Shown here: positions 22,601 through 33,914 of the stretch, one piece after another
Layout of the letters: every line of letters starts with the position of its first letter
Position numbering within the stretch: position 1 is the first letter of the stretch
From: Galbula dea
Lineage: Eukaryota; Chordata; Aves; Piciformes; Galbulidae
NCBI GenBank assembly: GCA_013399015.1
Contig: VWZX01006533.1
Span: 503,499-567,498, forward strand
Direction of reading: 5' to 3'
DNA: 64,000 nucleotides
Notes under the pieces: model-generated
Database searches by the model: none
The model's input: the letters and a program-made list of their open reading frames with translations, nothing else
Told to the model about the DNA's origin: nothing
Made by a program: the position numbers and the translations under genes

Positions 22601-22970
22601 CTCTTGGTTAGCCTGGAGAAGAGCAGCCCCAGAAGGGAGCTGCTCAAGGCTGAGCAAGAGATAAAGGGCCTCAAGGGGCAAGAGGCTGGGGCCAGACTCT
22701 GCTCAGTGGTGCCCTGGGACAGCCCAAGGGGCACTGGGCACCAACTGGAAGCCAGGAGGTTGCAGCTGAGCAGGAGGAGAAGCTTGTTTGTTGTGAGGGT
22801 GTTGGAGCCCTGGCCCAGGCTTTGCAGAGAGGCTGTGGAGTCTCCTTGTGTGGAGAGATTCCAAGCCCAGCTGGAGGTGATCCTGGGCAAGCTGCTGTGG
22901 GTGCCCCTGCTGGAGCAGGGGTTGGACTGGATGATCCCCAGAGATCCCTTCCAACCCCTACCAGTCTGTC
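22601..22970 (+). mobile_element. CR1 group B, 3' 0.37 kb
   Basis: Sense copy from CTTGGTTAGCCTGGAGAAGA to CCAACCCCTACCAGTCTGTC. The frame is open through SLEKSSPRRELLKAEQEIKG, WPRLCREAVESPCVERFQAQ and LGKLLWVPLLEQGLDW to the tail. Confidence 0.95.
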
Positions 22971-24755
22971 CTTTGGCTTTGAAGCTCTGAATAGCAGCAG
23001 GAACTGGGATGAATAGGATGGTCTGAAAACTTGGGTGTGAGGAAGGTACCAGAAGCTCTGCTCATCCTTCAGCCAAGCTGTGGGAAATCTTCAGACAAGA
23101 ATCTGCCTTTTTTTTTCCTTTTCTCCTTTTTTCTATTTTTTCTGGGTTTTTTTCCCTGTTGTTTGGGTTTTTTTCCCTGTTTTCCTTTTTTTTCATTAGT
23201 TCCTTTTCCCTCTTTCCCCTAATTGTCCCAAATTGGCACCAACCACCCCCATCTTTTGCACTTAGCAACTCAGCAGCTCTGTGTGGGACAGATCCAACTC
23301 TGGCTTAAGCTGCACGTTTCAAATGCTCCAACAACTTCATTTACACCAGGGCTGGAGACACCTCTAATTATCTGGAGGTGATGAATAGGAGGACACCATG
23401 CTGTGGCCATGCAGGTTGTGTTTGGGTTGATGGAGAACTCTTTCAACCTAATAGCTCAGGTACAGCAGTTTAACCCTGGAGAGCATTTCCCAATTGTTAA
23501 CACCTCCCTTTAGCCACATGCTCCAATTGACTTTCATGGCAGTGGAGCAGCTAAAACTTCTCTGAAGCTCTCCAGATGGAGCCTCTGGTGTCAAAAAGAG
23601 AACCTGTGATACCAAAAGCAAATGAGGTAGCCATCCAAACTGCTTGAAATAGGGGAAAAAATAATACAAAAGGCAAGAGAAGTTTGATCTTTCCTTTTTC
23701 CCCTAGGAACCTACAGAGCAAAGGAAAAGAGGAAACCTGCCTCTGATCAGCAAAGCTATTGGAACTGCTCACAAATAAGGTTTGTATTAATGAGCTCATC
23801 AAAATCCCAACCTTCTACTATATTTAAAACACCATATATAAATATATAATCTATCTATTTGGGCAGCTTTTAATTAGGCATTTAGTCAATGGCTTGGAAT
23901 GGAAGAGGACTGCAATTCTGCAGTGTTAGCAGATACCTCAGCATGGCAGCTTTTTCCCCCAACTGATGCAACAAGGATAGGTTTGAATCAATTTTGGGGT
24001 CTTTTCTTTTTGTCTGGGTTTAATGTTTATTCATACCAAATGGGTCAGCTGAACCCCCAGTTTCTCTTTTGCATAAGTGACAGCTTTGCCAAAACAAAAG
24101 AGAGCTTTAATTGTGGCCCAGCCACCAGAAGAGGCTTTGCAGGAGGGAAGGACACATCCACTGCCCATTGAAGTCAATAGGAGAGGCATTACCTGCTGAG
24201 AGCATGATGAAAGACCTGAGGAATGGAGAGAGGAGGGGGCAGAGATGACAGGAAAAGGCAGAGCAGAGGAGATAAAAATAATGGGGTTGAACTCAGCAGG
24301 AAAGAGAGGCAAGAAGAGCAATGAAAGCCAAGGAGATCTGGTTTGCATGCTAAGTGAAGAGGAGCAGAGCAGGGGGTGGAGGTTCTGGAAAAGGAAGCTC
24401 TAAAGCCTCCAAAAGAGAGGCCTAGATCTTTGGAGAAGAGGCTTTCTAACTAATAATGTCAGCCATTAATTAATTAATTAATGCCCTACATGTCTGGTCT
24501 TCTGTGACCCATCTGCTTCAACCAAGTGGCTTGCACAGGCAGGAGCCTAGCAGGGACCAGCTCTGGCTTCCCACCTGCTGGGAGGTGCAAACCTGGCCAC
24601 CTCCAGCAGAACCTAGAGATCCTTGAGCCTGTTTCTAGGAGATCTGGAAGACCAACTAGATTTACTTAAAAACTTGCTCTTGTGGTTTTTTTGTGGGGTA
24701 GAGTCGAGAATGGAGCCAGCCAAGCTGCCTTATTATTAATTATTATTACTAATAT
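22971..24755. other. CR1-free unique region
   Basis: Nearly 1.8 kb without CR1. It contains a T-rich tract at about 23107-23212 made of TTTTTTTCCCTGTT-like words, an AT-rich patch at 23815-23880 and a TTAA tetranucleotide run at about 24463-24482. No gene recognised. Confidence 0.55.
23107..23212. repeat. T-rich low-complexity tract
   Basis: Alternating T5-T10 runs with CC, CTG and GGG interruptions. A GGGTTTTTTTCCCTGTT word occurs twice. Confidence 0.85.
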
Positions 24756-24828
24756 GGGGCCCTGGGCAACCTGATCTAGAGGGAGGTGTCCCTGGCAGGC
24801 AGGGGGGTTGGAACTAGATGACCTCTGA
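24756..24828 (+). mobile_element. CR1 group C tail remnant
   Basis: A 73-base sense tail: CCTGGGCAACCTGATCTAGA, AGGTGTCCCTGGCAGGCAGG, TTGGAACTAGATGACCTC. Confidence 0.88.
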
Positions 24829-25093
24829 GAGAGAAACCTTCTGCTACCCCTTCTTGTTTGCTCTCAGACACTCTGGCTTGACAGGTCTGTGTCTGGGAGG
24901 TCACCCTCTCATCATGAAATGATTCATTTCAATCTTTCAGACATTAGAGATGGACCTGGAAGGAGCTGGGTGTTTGTGTCTGTCTTGGGTCTATAACACT
25001 CAGAAAAATCCCTAAAAGAGTCATACTCATGGAAGAAGAACTGGAGAGGGAAATGAATCAGTGTAAGGGAAGTTATCTGCTCAAAACCCTCTT
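24829..25093. other. Unique spacer
   Basis: No feature recognised. Confidence 0.5.
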
Positions 25094-25261
25094 GGTCCAG
25101 AAGGTAAGCATCAACCCTGAGGGTCCAGAAGGTAAGCATCAACCCTGAGGGTCCAGAAGGTAAGCATCAACCCTGGGGGTCCAGAAGGGAAACAGCACCC
25201 CTGAGGGTCCAGAGGGTAAGCATCAACCCTGAGAGTCCAGAGGGTAAGCAGCACCCCTACA
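25094..25261 (+). repeat. 28-bp minisatellite, six units
   Basis: Units start at 25094, 25122, 25150, 25178, 25206 and 25234, consensus GGTCCAGAAGGTAAGCATCA then ACCCTGAG. Five of six units contain GGTAAGC; the fourth reads GGGAAAC. Units 4 and 6 share a CAGCACCCCT variant. Confidence 0.95.
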
Positions 25262-26011
25262 GAGATGCAGGATCAGTTCAGTTGTCCTCCTCATGCCACT
25301 GTAACAGTTCCTGAGGAGCAAGGGAGCAAACCTGGGCAAGGCTCATGCCTACTCCTAGCACCCTTGTCCCTAGAGGTGACATCCCCAGTGTCAGAAGAAG
25401 TCACTTGCTGATGAGTTGAGCCACAGGGCAACTCCTTTCAAGTCCAATTTGGGATGACAATGAAAAGTCATAGCAGAGAGCCTGCCAAGAGACTATTTCC
25501 ATGCCAATAACCCAACCTCCCAAAGAGCAGCAAGAGAGTTCTCTTCCCCCAGCAATGACCCAGCTGTAGACAATTCACCCATGCTGTGAGGATTTCAACT
25601 GTTTTTGGTGCCATCCAGGGTTTCTCCCTCCTTTTTCTTTGACTCTTCTCTTTGCAAAACTACTTTCAAGTAGCTTCTGTGAAGGGGAAAAAAAATCATT
25701 CTAGTTATAAAGGTATTTACTCTTCAGGTGTCCTTTAAACTGCACATTTCTAAGTCTTCTTTCCTAGATAAAGTAATATAAATGTTGCATTAAGGTTTAT
25801 AGTTGTTCCCCTGCTAATATCTTCATTTTTAGGACACTAAAAGGTTTTTAGTGGTTCCCCTACTAATATCTTCGTTTTCAGGTCCCACTTTTATCTCAGC
25901 TCATCTTGCCACTGGAAGCTTCATTGCAAACTGAGTGAAAGCATCATTACAAGTTGAAATTAAACACCAAAAAAATGCTGACCTTCTGCATAATAACTTT
26001 TCAATTTTAGC
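25262..26011. other. Unique sequence with a short duplication
   Basis: A diverged 49-base tandem duplication lies at about 25805-25882: CCCCTGCTAATATCTTC recurs as CCCCTACTAATATCTTC. No gene recognised. Confidence 0.55.
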
Positions 26012-27031
26012 TGTTGAATTCCAGTTTAATTCCAGCTTTTAATTCAATTCCAGGTTTTAATTCAAGTTTAATTCCAGTTTTTAATTCAAGTTTAATTCCA
26101 GTTTAATTCAAGTTTGATTCCAGTTTTTAATTCAAGTTTAACTCCAGTTTAATTCCAACTTTTAATTCAAGTTTAATTCCAGTTTTTAATTCAAGTTTAA
26201 TTCCAGTTTAATTCAAGTTTGATTCCAGTTTTTAATTCAAGTTTAACTCCAGTTTAATTCCAACTTTTAATTCAAGTTTAATTCCAGTTTTTAATTCCAG
26301 GTTTTAATTCCAGTTTACCTGAAGTTTAATTTAAGTTTTTTATTCAAGTTTAATTCCAACTTTTAATTCAGGTTTAATTCCAGTTTTTAATTCCAGTTTT
26401 TAATTCCAGGTTTTAATTCCAGGTTTTAATTCCAGTTTAACTGAAGCTTAATTTAAGTTTTTTATTCAAGTTCAATTCAAGTTTAATTCCAACTTTTAAC
26501 TCAGGTTTAATTCCAGGTTTTAATTCAAGGTTTTAATTCCAGTTTACCTGAAGTTTAATTTAAGTTTGTTATTCAAGTTTAATTCCAACTTTTAATTCAA
26601 GTTTAATTCCAGTTTTTAATTCAGGTTTAATTCCAGTTTTTAATTCAGGTTTAACTCCAGTTTAATTCAAGTTTAATTCCAACTTTTAACTCAGGTTTAA
26701 TTCCAGGTTTTAATTCAAGGTTTTAATTCCAGTTTACCTGAAGTTTAATTTAAGTTTGTTATTCAAGTTTAATTCCAACTTTTAACTCAGGTTTAATTCC
26801 AGGTTTTAATTCAAGGTTTTAATTCCAGTTTAACTGAAGCTTAATTTAAGTTTTTTATTCAAGTTTAATTCAAGTTTAATTCCAACTTTTAATTCAGTTT
26901 TAATTCCAGTTTTTAATTCAAGTTTAACTCAAGTTTAATTCCAGGTTTTATTTCAAGTGTAATTCCAGTTTTTAATTCAAGTTTAATTCCAGTATTTAAT
27001 TCAAGTTTTTAATTCCAGTTTAATTCCAGTT
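26012..27031. repeat. AT-rich minisatellite with higher-order structure
   Basis: One kilobase built from TTTAATTCCAG and TTTAATTCAAG words (11-14 bases) with T, GGT or ACT linkers. Larger modules repeat: a 105-base block carrying GTTTGATTCC near 26112 and 26217, and a block marked by AGTTTACCTGAAG or AGTTTAACTGAAG near 26312, 26434, 26541, 26731 and 26827. Dense TAA words close all frames. Confidence 0.95.
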
Positions 27032-27918
27032 GAAGGAAAGCAGCTGAATATATTCCTTAATTCCAAATCCTGAACATCTAAGATGACCTTTCCTTAGTCT
27101 CAGAAAAGGAAGGAACTTGGTCACCTCTTGGCTTGAAATCCTCTCTCATTTCTCCCTCTGCTCTGGATGTGCTGAGTTTTCCTTTCTAATTGAATCTTCC
27201 AGCAGAAATTAAAGGAGAAATAGTCATGCAAAATGTTCCTTTTGCAGCCAAATGAGTGGCACTGGCTCCACAAGATCCCAAGGAGAGTATTCAGCAGTGG
27301 CTATTTAATAGCTCAATATTCAGGTCTGCAGCTTTTAGTGCATAGCCAAAAGTCCTTGATCCTGAAGGCAAAAAAACCCCCACAGACATTTTTTACCCTG
27401 ATTTTGCTTTTTCAGGTCTTTGCTGTGTGTTATGTTGAAAAAGTTTCCTGAAACAAAGAGGTTTTAGACAATATATTCTGCTTTTATCATAGCTAATATA
27501 CCCCCAGCAGCAAGCATGGACCATAGCTGGCTTCTGCCTGGTGACACTTCTCAGATGCTGATCCTGAGAGCTCTGAATTGCCTTTTGTCAGACACAAAGC
27601 TAAGCAGAAGCCTCTGTCATTCCACCTTGGCATGCAGAAGGTTGTGGAAAAGAGCTGACAAGGTTATTTTTAGGCAACATTAATGAAGTTGCAGAGGCAA
27701 AACTCAATTATACCTAGGAAAGTCCTGAGTGTTGCCTGATCTTCCAACCTTGATCATTCTGGGATTTTTGATGTAACTATGAGTTGGATCATATTAATAT
27801 ATAAATATACAAATATATCTACATTAACCAACACACAGCCAGTAGTGTATCTGACCAGTAGAATAAGGTGAAAGACAAAGCTTTAACTGGGGATATATCT
27901 ATAGTGAAATCCAATCAC
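27032..27918. other. Unique sequence, no gene seen
   Basis: An AT-rich patch of TATAAATATAC-like words lies at 27790-27830. No gene recognised. Confidence 0.55.
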
Positions 27919-28036
27919 TGCAACCTGCCTGGAGGTGACCCTGGGCAAGCTGCTGTGGGTGCCCCTGCTTTAGCAGTGGGGTTGGACTGGATGATCCCCA
28001 GAGGTCCCTTCCAAGCCCTACCAGTGGTTCTGTGAA
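27919..28036 (+). mobile_element. CR1 group B, 3' tail
   Basis: Sense tail from CCTGGAGGTGACCCTGGGCA to CCAGTGGTTCTGTGAA. Confidence 0.92.
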
Positions 28037-28274
28037 CTCAGTGCTCCAGTGAGGATGAAGGAGAGGCACAGCACTGCCAAAATCAGAGGCAAGTGGAAGA
28101 AAGGCTCCAAAGCACTTAGGTGTCATTAGAAAACAGACACCAGAGCTTGAGCACTTCCAGATGATGGAAGCTAAAGCCATGAAGAAATCCCAGAACAGAT
28201 TCAGGCTACAGAAACTCAAGTGCCAGATGTGGTGAGTTGACTGTGGAGATACTAAGGTTCACTTCTCCAGGAAA
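28037..28274. other. Unique spacer
   Basis: No feature recognised. Confidence 0.5.
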
Positions 28275-28373
28275 TCATAGAATCCTAGGGTTGTCAGGGT
28301 TGGAAGGGAGCTTCAAGATCATCTAGTTCCAACCCCCTTGCCTGCCAGGGACACCTCCCACTAGAGCAGGTTG
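28275..28373 (-). mobile_element. CR1 group C, 3' tail
   Basis: A 99-base antisense tail (TCATAGAATCCTAGGGTTGT, CTTGCCTGCCAGGGACACCT) ending at GAGCAGGTTG. It is one of the shortest copies with a complete 3' end. Confidence 0.93.
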
Positions 28374-29107
28374 TATTTAGAAAGATGAGGTTATTGAAAT
28401 GATGCCCTGTTAGCTTTTCTTAGACCATCTAATGGTCTCAAGTCTGATGAAGACCAACATGAGAAGTTGGGATGTGTTAAAGCACAAATTAACCTTCAGA
28501 GCATCCTCCTTGCTTGGAAAGGGAAATGCCATTTGTCTGCACCTGGGCTTTGGTTTCTAAGTCATATCCAGACCCTGCCCACCTTAGAGTCACAGGAAGA
28601 ACATTTCCTTTCCAGGGGAGCTCAAAGTTGTAGCAGCACCTGGACAAGCTGCTTTGAAATTCTCTCTTTTAATTGCTAGGCTGATGTGTAGCTCCAGTCT
28701 TAGGCACTTTGAAGAGTTCATTCTGCAATATTTGTTTGTTCTTCTCCTCTTAACTAATGGACCTGTCAAACTGTAGATGTTCCCAGTTCCATTTTCCATC
28801 TGTGCTCTCCAAATTGTTACTCTATGGTAAATTGCAGAGTTTGAGGCAAGGCTTTGACATGCTTCACTTAATAATCTCTGCAAGATAAAGAAGTTGAAAA
28901 TGTGCATAATTTTCTCATATTAGTTAGAAGACTAAACTATTCCCTCAGAAGTCTGGGAAAGAGATGAATGTTCACTCCTTGTCTTGAATTATTAGTATGA
29001 TAAAGAGATTAGCATTTCTACCTGAGTCCTTTCAGATTCTTCTGGAGGAAAAAAAACCAAACCACATCCACCCCAGACTCTGTACACAGAGCATGGCAGC
29101 ACTGAGG
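28374..29107. other. Unique sequence, no gene seen
   Basis: No repeat family or exon recognised. Confidence 0.55.
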
Positions 29108-29440
29108 ATTTTCATACAATCCCAGCATGGTGGGGGCTGGAAGGGACCTCTGGGGATCATCCATTCCAACCCCCTGCTAAAGCAGGGGCACACACAGCAG
29201 CTTGCCCAGCATCACCTCCAGCTGGGCTTGCAATCTCTCCACACAAGGAGACTCCACAGCCTCTCTGCAAAGCCTGGGCCAGGGCTCCAACACCCTCACA
29301 ACAAACAAGCTTCTCCTCCTGCTCAGCTGGAACTTCCTGGCTTCCAGTTGGTGCCCAGTGCCCCTTGGGCTGTCCCTGGGCACCACTGAGCAGAGTCTGG
29401 CCCCAGCCTCTTGCCTTCTGTCCTTTAGCTCTTGCAGATC
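29108..29440 (-). mobile_element. CR1 group B, 3' 0.33 kb
   Basis: Antisense copy from CATACAATCCCAGCATGGTG to TCTGTCCTTTAGCTCTTGC. The minus-strand frame is open through LKDRRQEAGARLCSVVPRDS and WPRLCREAVESPCVERLQAQ. Confidence 0.94.
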
Positions 29441-30040
29441 CCCAAGATCTGTTACATCCAAATGAGGCTGCTTTACTGGCTTTGCCTTGCTCCTCTTCCA
29501 ATAAGATCTCTTAGATTTAGGAGAATAAGTAATTCTGCCACTGACAGGTTTAAATAAAAGCCTGCCATAAAAAGCTGAGGGAGTTCATGTTGCAGACACT
29601 CCCAGAAATATTATTTATTTCCTTTTTTCTCTGATAACTGGAAGCCAGGATTTTCACTATGGGTGCTGCCAGTAACCAGAAAAGGAGTGAGAAGGAAAAG
29701 CTCCAGTGGAATGCTTTATGAAGGGTCAAAGAGGGGTGTCTAAGAGAAAAGCAACCATCCAAGAGTGCTTTCAGTGCTTCTGAAGGGCAATAAAGATTTG
29801 TTGTCAACCAGCTACCATTCTGAACTCTAAGTATGCTTCTCCATGGAAAAATTATTTGGGAGCCTGCCTGGGGGTGCTCACAGGGAGCATTAACAGCATG
29901 AATTCAAGTCCTACAGGAGGTGGCCAAGGGAGTGAAGGAAGCTTGTGTTTCACCAGAGGAAGGCAAATGTGTCAGCAGAAAGGATACAAACCAGGACCTT
30001 TGGAGAACACTGGGGGGCAAACTGGATTAAGTGAAACCAG
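29441..30040. other. Unique sequence, no gene seen
   Basis: No repeat family or exon recognised. Confidence 0.55.
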
Positions 30041-30488
30041 ATTGAGGAACACATGGCTGAGGCTGGAAGGCAGAAGGGACAGAGTTCTCCTGGGACACTG
30101 GCCAGGGAAGGAGAGGCTTGAGCCTGGGGATCCCTCAGCTCTCTCCTGAAGATGCCAGCCATGGGCTGCAATCCCTTGGTGGGCAGTTGAGGGTCACCTC
30201 TCCTGTCCCCTCCTCCCCACAGCTGCCACCTCTGACTCCCTGCAGCCCAAGCTGGGGCAGAAGCTGGAGCAGTGCCCTTGCTCTGCAGAGGAGCAAGGCT
30301 AAGGCAGAGGCTTTGTGCAGCCCAAGCCTTGGCAGGAACTGTGCCCATGGAGTGTTGTCCCTGCTAGCAGCAGAGCCTGTGTGGGAGAAGCTGCTGGGAG
30401 CTGCAGCAAGTGCAGCCCTGAGAAGAGCCTGAGCTGAGAACTCCAATCCCTGAGCACAATCAGCTCTGCTCTGGCTCAGACCAGGACA
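30041..30488 (+). mobile_element. Unclassified interspersed repeat X, copy 2 (5' shorter)
   Basis: Shares the 3' end of X (CTCTGGCTCAGACCAGGACA) but begins only at ATTGAGGAACACATGGCTGA, about 160 bases short of copies 1 and 3. The frame with SLGIPQLSPEDASHGLQSLG and SAALRRA at its end is open for 104 codons, as in copy 1. Confidence 0.75.
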
Positions 30489-31617
30489 GATGGGAAGTCA
30501 AAACTAACAGATAGGAGGGAAATGACTGATCTATAAGGTTCAAAGAGAAGAATGGAAGAACACACAGCCAGAAGATGATTTTAACCAGAAGGCTGATTTG
30601 CAGTGATGTGGCCTTTAGCTCTTCTGCAGAAAGTTACCCAAATGAACACTTTTTCCTCTGGCACAGAGAGTTGCAGCCTGGTGCTGAGCTACATGCCCAG
30701 GGTTTCTCATCCCTCTGGTGGAACATTTTCAATGTGTTGAGTACATTTAGCTAGCACTGGCTGGAATGAAGAAGATGTGTTTGCAAAGATCATTCAGTTG
30801 GATCTTCAATATTTCATACTGGAGGTAAAGTTAGCCTCTGATTCTAAGGTGCCTTGATGTTTTGGGTACTTAACCTTTAGGTTTTCAGCTCCTAAGTGGC
30901 ATGCAGGAAGAGTTGAGGAGAAGTTTCATGTCTGCTTTGAGAGTTCATAATCCATTCTCACTGTTGTTATCATGCAGGTAAGCCTCTGAAAATCCTCAGG
31001 CAAGACATGGTCATTTGGGGTTTTTTTAAGCCCCTCTGCAAGCTCTTTGTTGACTCCAGAGGAGCAGATGCTCCCTGGTTGGTTGACAGAACTAATAAAG
31101 GTGAAAATGTTGAGGTAAAACAATTTCTTTTGGGGAGTTCTGCAGCTTCTGGAAAAGCCCCAGATTTCTACAGCTCTTTCCTTAGGAGCCACCTGAAAAA
31201 CAATGAGTGTCAACATCACCCCCAACTTCTGCCTGTCAGCCTTTCAGACCACCTCTCCCCATCATTTTCTCCTCCACCTCCACAGCTCCTCCTCTTCTCC
31301 ACTCCCTTCCTGCTCTTCCCTTCCTCCTCCCACCACCCACCCTCCTGCCATGCTGAAAGGGTAACTTCCCTCTAGTGTCAGCTCATCCCTCATCCTTCTA
31401 TAGCAGAGGAGTAGAGCAACACCAATTAGTCCCCCAGATTCCTGCAGGTGTATTATTTAGGGTGGAAAGAAACTTCTCATTAAACATTTGTCTGTAATTT
31501 CTCTCCTATTGTAAGGCTCCAGCAGAACTTTCCCAGCTGAGAATAAATGAACTGGTGACTAATGGTGAGAGGCAGAAATTCAGCATGAAATTTGCTTTGG
31601 TCCAAAGATTTGGGCCT
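30489..31617. other. Unique sequence, no gene seen
   Basis: A pyrimidine-rich patch of CTCCTC and CCACC words lies at about 31240-31350. No gene recognised. Confidence 0.55.
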
Positions 31618-31764
31618 TGGGGACTTGAGGGCCATTTCCTCTTGTCCTATCACTTGTTCCTTGGGAGAAGAGCCCAACCCCCACCTGCCTCCAACCTCCT
31701 TGGAGTAAGCAAGAAGTTCTCCCCTGAAGCTCCTTTCCTCCAGGCTAAACAACTCCAAATATTG
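31618..31764 (-). mobile_element. CR1 group A, internal fragment
   Basis: Antisense piece lacking the 3' tail: TTTCCTCTTGTCCTATCACT, then CTCCTTTCCTCCAGGCTAAA. It is truncated on both sides. Confidence 0.88.
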
Positions 31765-32311
31765 CCTATTTGAGATCCAGTACCCAAGATTTGGGGTTTA
31801 TTGTAGCAAATTAGACAGCTTCACTTCTAAGCTCAGCTATCAAGCTGTGTTGCATTTGAAACAGATGCAATAACATTCTTTTTCTGCTCAGCTCTTGGGT
31901 TTTGGGTGGTGATGAGTGAGAAGATCAGCATATGCCTCAAAGAGAGGATTTCTAACTGAAGCTGCAGTGTCTTTGAGACAATCTGATCCTATTTTGCATG
32001 CCTCTTATTGGCTGGGAGAATTACAGAGACACCTCTACTGACAAATGGAGATGATTTCTAATCCTGGAGGTATTTATGGCCTTCTGAGTGTTCAAAGAAT
32101 CAATCACTTTAATGATCTGCCTGAGACAAGGGAGGAATGCTGGAAACTTGGATTCTGAATGAAGAAGAGAGCTCAGGTTTAAGCCTGCCATTGCTGCCAC
32201 TGGGAGAGGGACATGTCCCAGTTGTGCCTGGGAGTTGTAGTCACTGGGAGCTCAGCCTGTGGGTGGCAGAAGCATGGAGAGGTCACAGTGTGATGCTGTC
32301 TGCAGGAGGTC
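31765..32311. other. Unique sequence, no gene seen
   Basis: No feature recognised. Confidence 0.5.
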
Positions 32312-32470
32312 TCCTCTACTTTGCATCCATTCCCCCTAGTCCTATCACTACCTGACCTCCTAAGCAGTCCCTCCCCAGCTTTCCTGCAGCCCCCTTCAGA
32401 TCCTGGCAGGCCACCAGAAGGTCTCCTGGGAGCCTTCTCTTCTCCAGACTGAGCAACCCCAACTCTCTCT
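32312..32470 (-). mobile_element. CR1 group C, internal fragment
   Basis: Antisense piece without tail: TTTGCATCCATTCCCCCTAG, TCCTGGCAGGCCACCAGAAG, CCAGACTGAGCAACCCCAAC. Confidence 0.9.
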
Positions 32471-32919
32471 TGGGTTCTTCTAGATGAGAAGCTTTCAGAA
32501 ACCTTTTCAGAAGAGTTTGTCCTGTAAATCACACCAAGAAAATAAAAGAAACAAACAAGAAAAGAAGAAGCAGCAGCTAATATCCTGGCCAATCTCTCTG
32601 CTTCCCTTGGCAGCAGAAGTGGTGGTAAATTGCAGAGAGCTCCACTTGAGCTCCTGTTCCCCATGTTATTGTGAACCCTGCTTGCTGGTGTCATTTCAGA
32701 GCTGGGGATGCTCCAGATGCTCCTCAGCTCCAAGCACCAGGTGCATTGCAGTTTATTCATCTCTTCTCTCATCTGAATCTTGCCCCTTCCAGTGCTTTTG
32801 AGCCTGAAGCCTAGTGTAAGTGACTGCTTCTCTCTGAAGAGCTATTTACTTTTAGAGATTATTTCTTTTCCCAGAGATTGCCTTGACTCCTTGTCCTTCT
32901 TTTGTCTGTTTGCTTTCAG
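32471..32919. other. Unique sequence ending in a strong splice-acceptor-like tract
   Basis: Its last 35 bases are pyrimidine-rich and end GTCTGTTTGCTTTCAG. No other feature recognised. Confidence 0.5.
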
Positions 32920-33200
32920 TTCTTGACCCAACAAACCCATTTCCAGGCAGAGATGTCTTTGCTAACAATCAGCATGAAATGAATACCCTTTCAGCTCGCT
33001 CCAGTAATCACTTGGCACTCGCAGGGGAAAGCTGCAGCCTCAACCTCCTCTGGTCAGTGGACAAGAATAATGTCCTGCCACAGCAGAGCCCTGTGAATCA
33101 CCTCTTGTTCCAGAAGGCAAACTCTGGAATCCCCAGCTTTCTCTTTGCAGTAAATGGGGTGGGAACTGAAACATGTTTGATTGATACCTTGAAGCTATGA
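32920..33200 (+). CDS. Candidate 3'-terminal coding exon, function unknown
   Basis: Seen: a near-ideal acceptor (a TC-rich run then TTTGCTTTCAG, AG at 32918-32919) followed by a frame that needs two leading bases and stays open for 92 codons to TGA at 33198-33200. Peptide landmarks are LDPTNPFPGRDVFANNQHEM at the start, SNHLALAGESCSLNLLWSVD in the middle and FLFAVNGVGTETCLIDTLKL at the end. Two CpGs lie close together at about 33000-33020, where the surroundings have almost none. No CR1 or other repeat overlaps it. I recognise no protein family. No AATAAA is seen in the 120 bases before the next CR1 copy, so it may be internal (a GCA|GTAAAT donor-like site exists near 33151), non-coding or fortuitous. 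Confidence 0.3.
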
Positions 33201-33319
33201 GTCCTTGCTGCTTTGGAGTTTCTTTGTGGTGCTTCAGCAAGCACAGAGGTTTCTCTTTTGCTCTGTATTTATCTACTTTGGCTAAATAGACAGAGAGGCA
33301 AAGGTCATCTACAGCTGCA
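33201..33319. other. Unique spacer
   Basis: No feature recognised. Confidence 0.5.
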
Positions 33320-33914
33320 ATCACAGAGTTATGAAGGCTGGAAGAGACCTCTAGGATCATCAAGTTCAACCATGTCTCTAAAGCATGTCCCTACGTACCA
33401 CATCTACATGTCCAACACCTCCAGGGATGGTGACTCCACCACTGCCCTGGGCAGCCAGGGCCAATGCTTAACAACTCTTTCTGGGAACAAATTCTTCCTG
33501 ATGTGGAATCTAAACCTCTCCTGGTGCAACATGAGGCTATTTCTTCTTGTCCTATCACTGGTAACCTGGGAGAAGAGACCAATCCCCTTCTAACTCCAGC
33601 CTCCTCTCAGGGAGCTGCAGAGAGTGAGAAGGTCTCCCCTGAGCCTCCTTTTCTCCAGGCTAACCAAGCCCAGTTCCCTCAGCTGCTCCTCACAACACTT
33701 GTGCTCTAGACCCTGCACCAGCTTCCTTGCCCTTCTCTGGCCACACTCCAGCACCTCCATGTCCTTCTTGGAGTGAGGAGCCCAAACCTGACCCCAGGAT
33801 TGGAGCTGTGGCCTCCCCAGTGCCCAGTCCAGGAGGCCAATCCCCGCCCTAATCCTGCTGCCACACTAGTGCTGATCCAAACCAGGATGCTCTTGGCCTT
33901 CTTGGCCACCTGGG
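33320..33914 (-). mobile_element. CR1 group A (tail A3), 3' 0.6 kb
   Basis: Antisense copy starting AATCACAGAGTTATGAAGGC, with a divergent tail carrying GTCTCTAAAGCATGTCCCTA. It extends to the RT segment encoding QVAKKAKSILVWISTSVAAG-like residues, ending near 33914. Confidence 0.94.

Noticed and set aside
24463..24482. TTAA run as a piggyBac target or element end
   Set aside because: A plain tetranucleotide repeat without flanking terminal inverted repeats.
25094..25261. CRISPR-like array
   Set aside because: Units are directly contiguous with no spacers and the DNA is avian; it is a minisatellite.
32179..32772. A 197-codon minus-strand frame
   Set aside because: It crosses a group C CR1 fragment partly out of frame; the non-CR1 parts have no recognisable motif.
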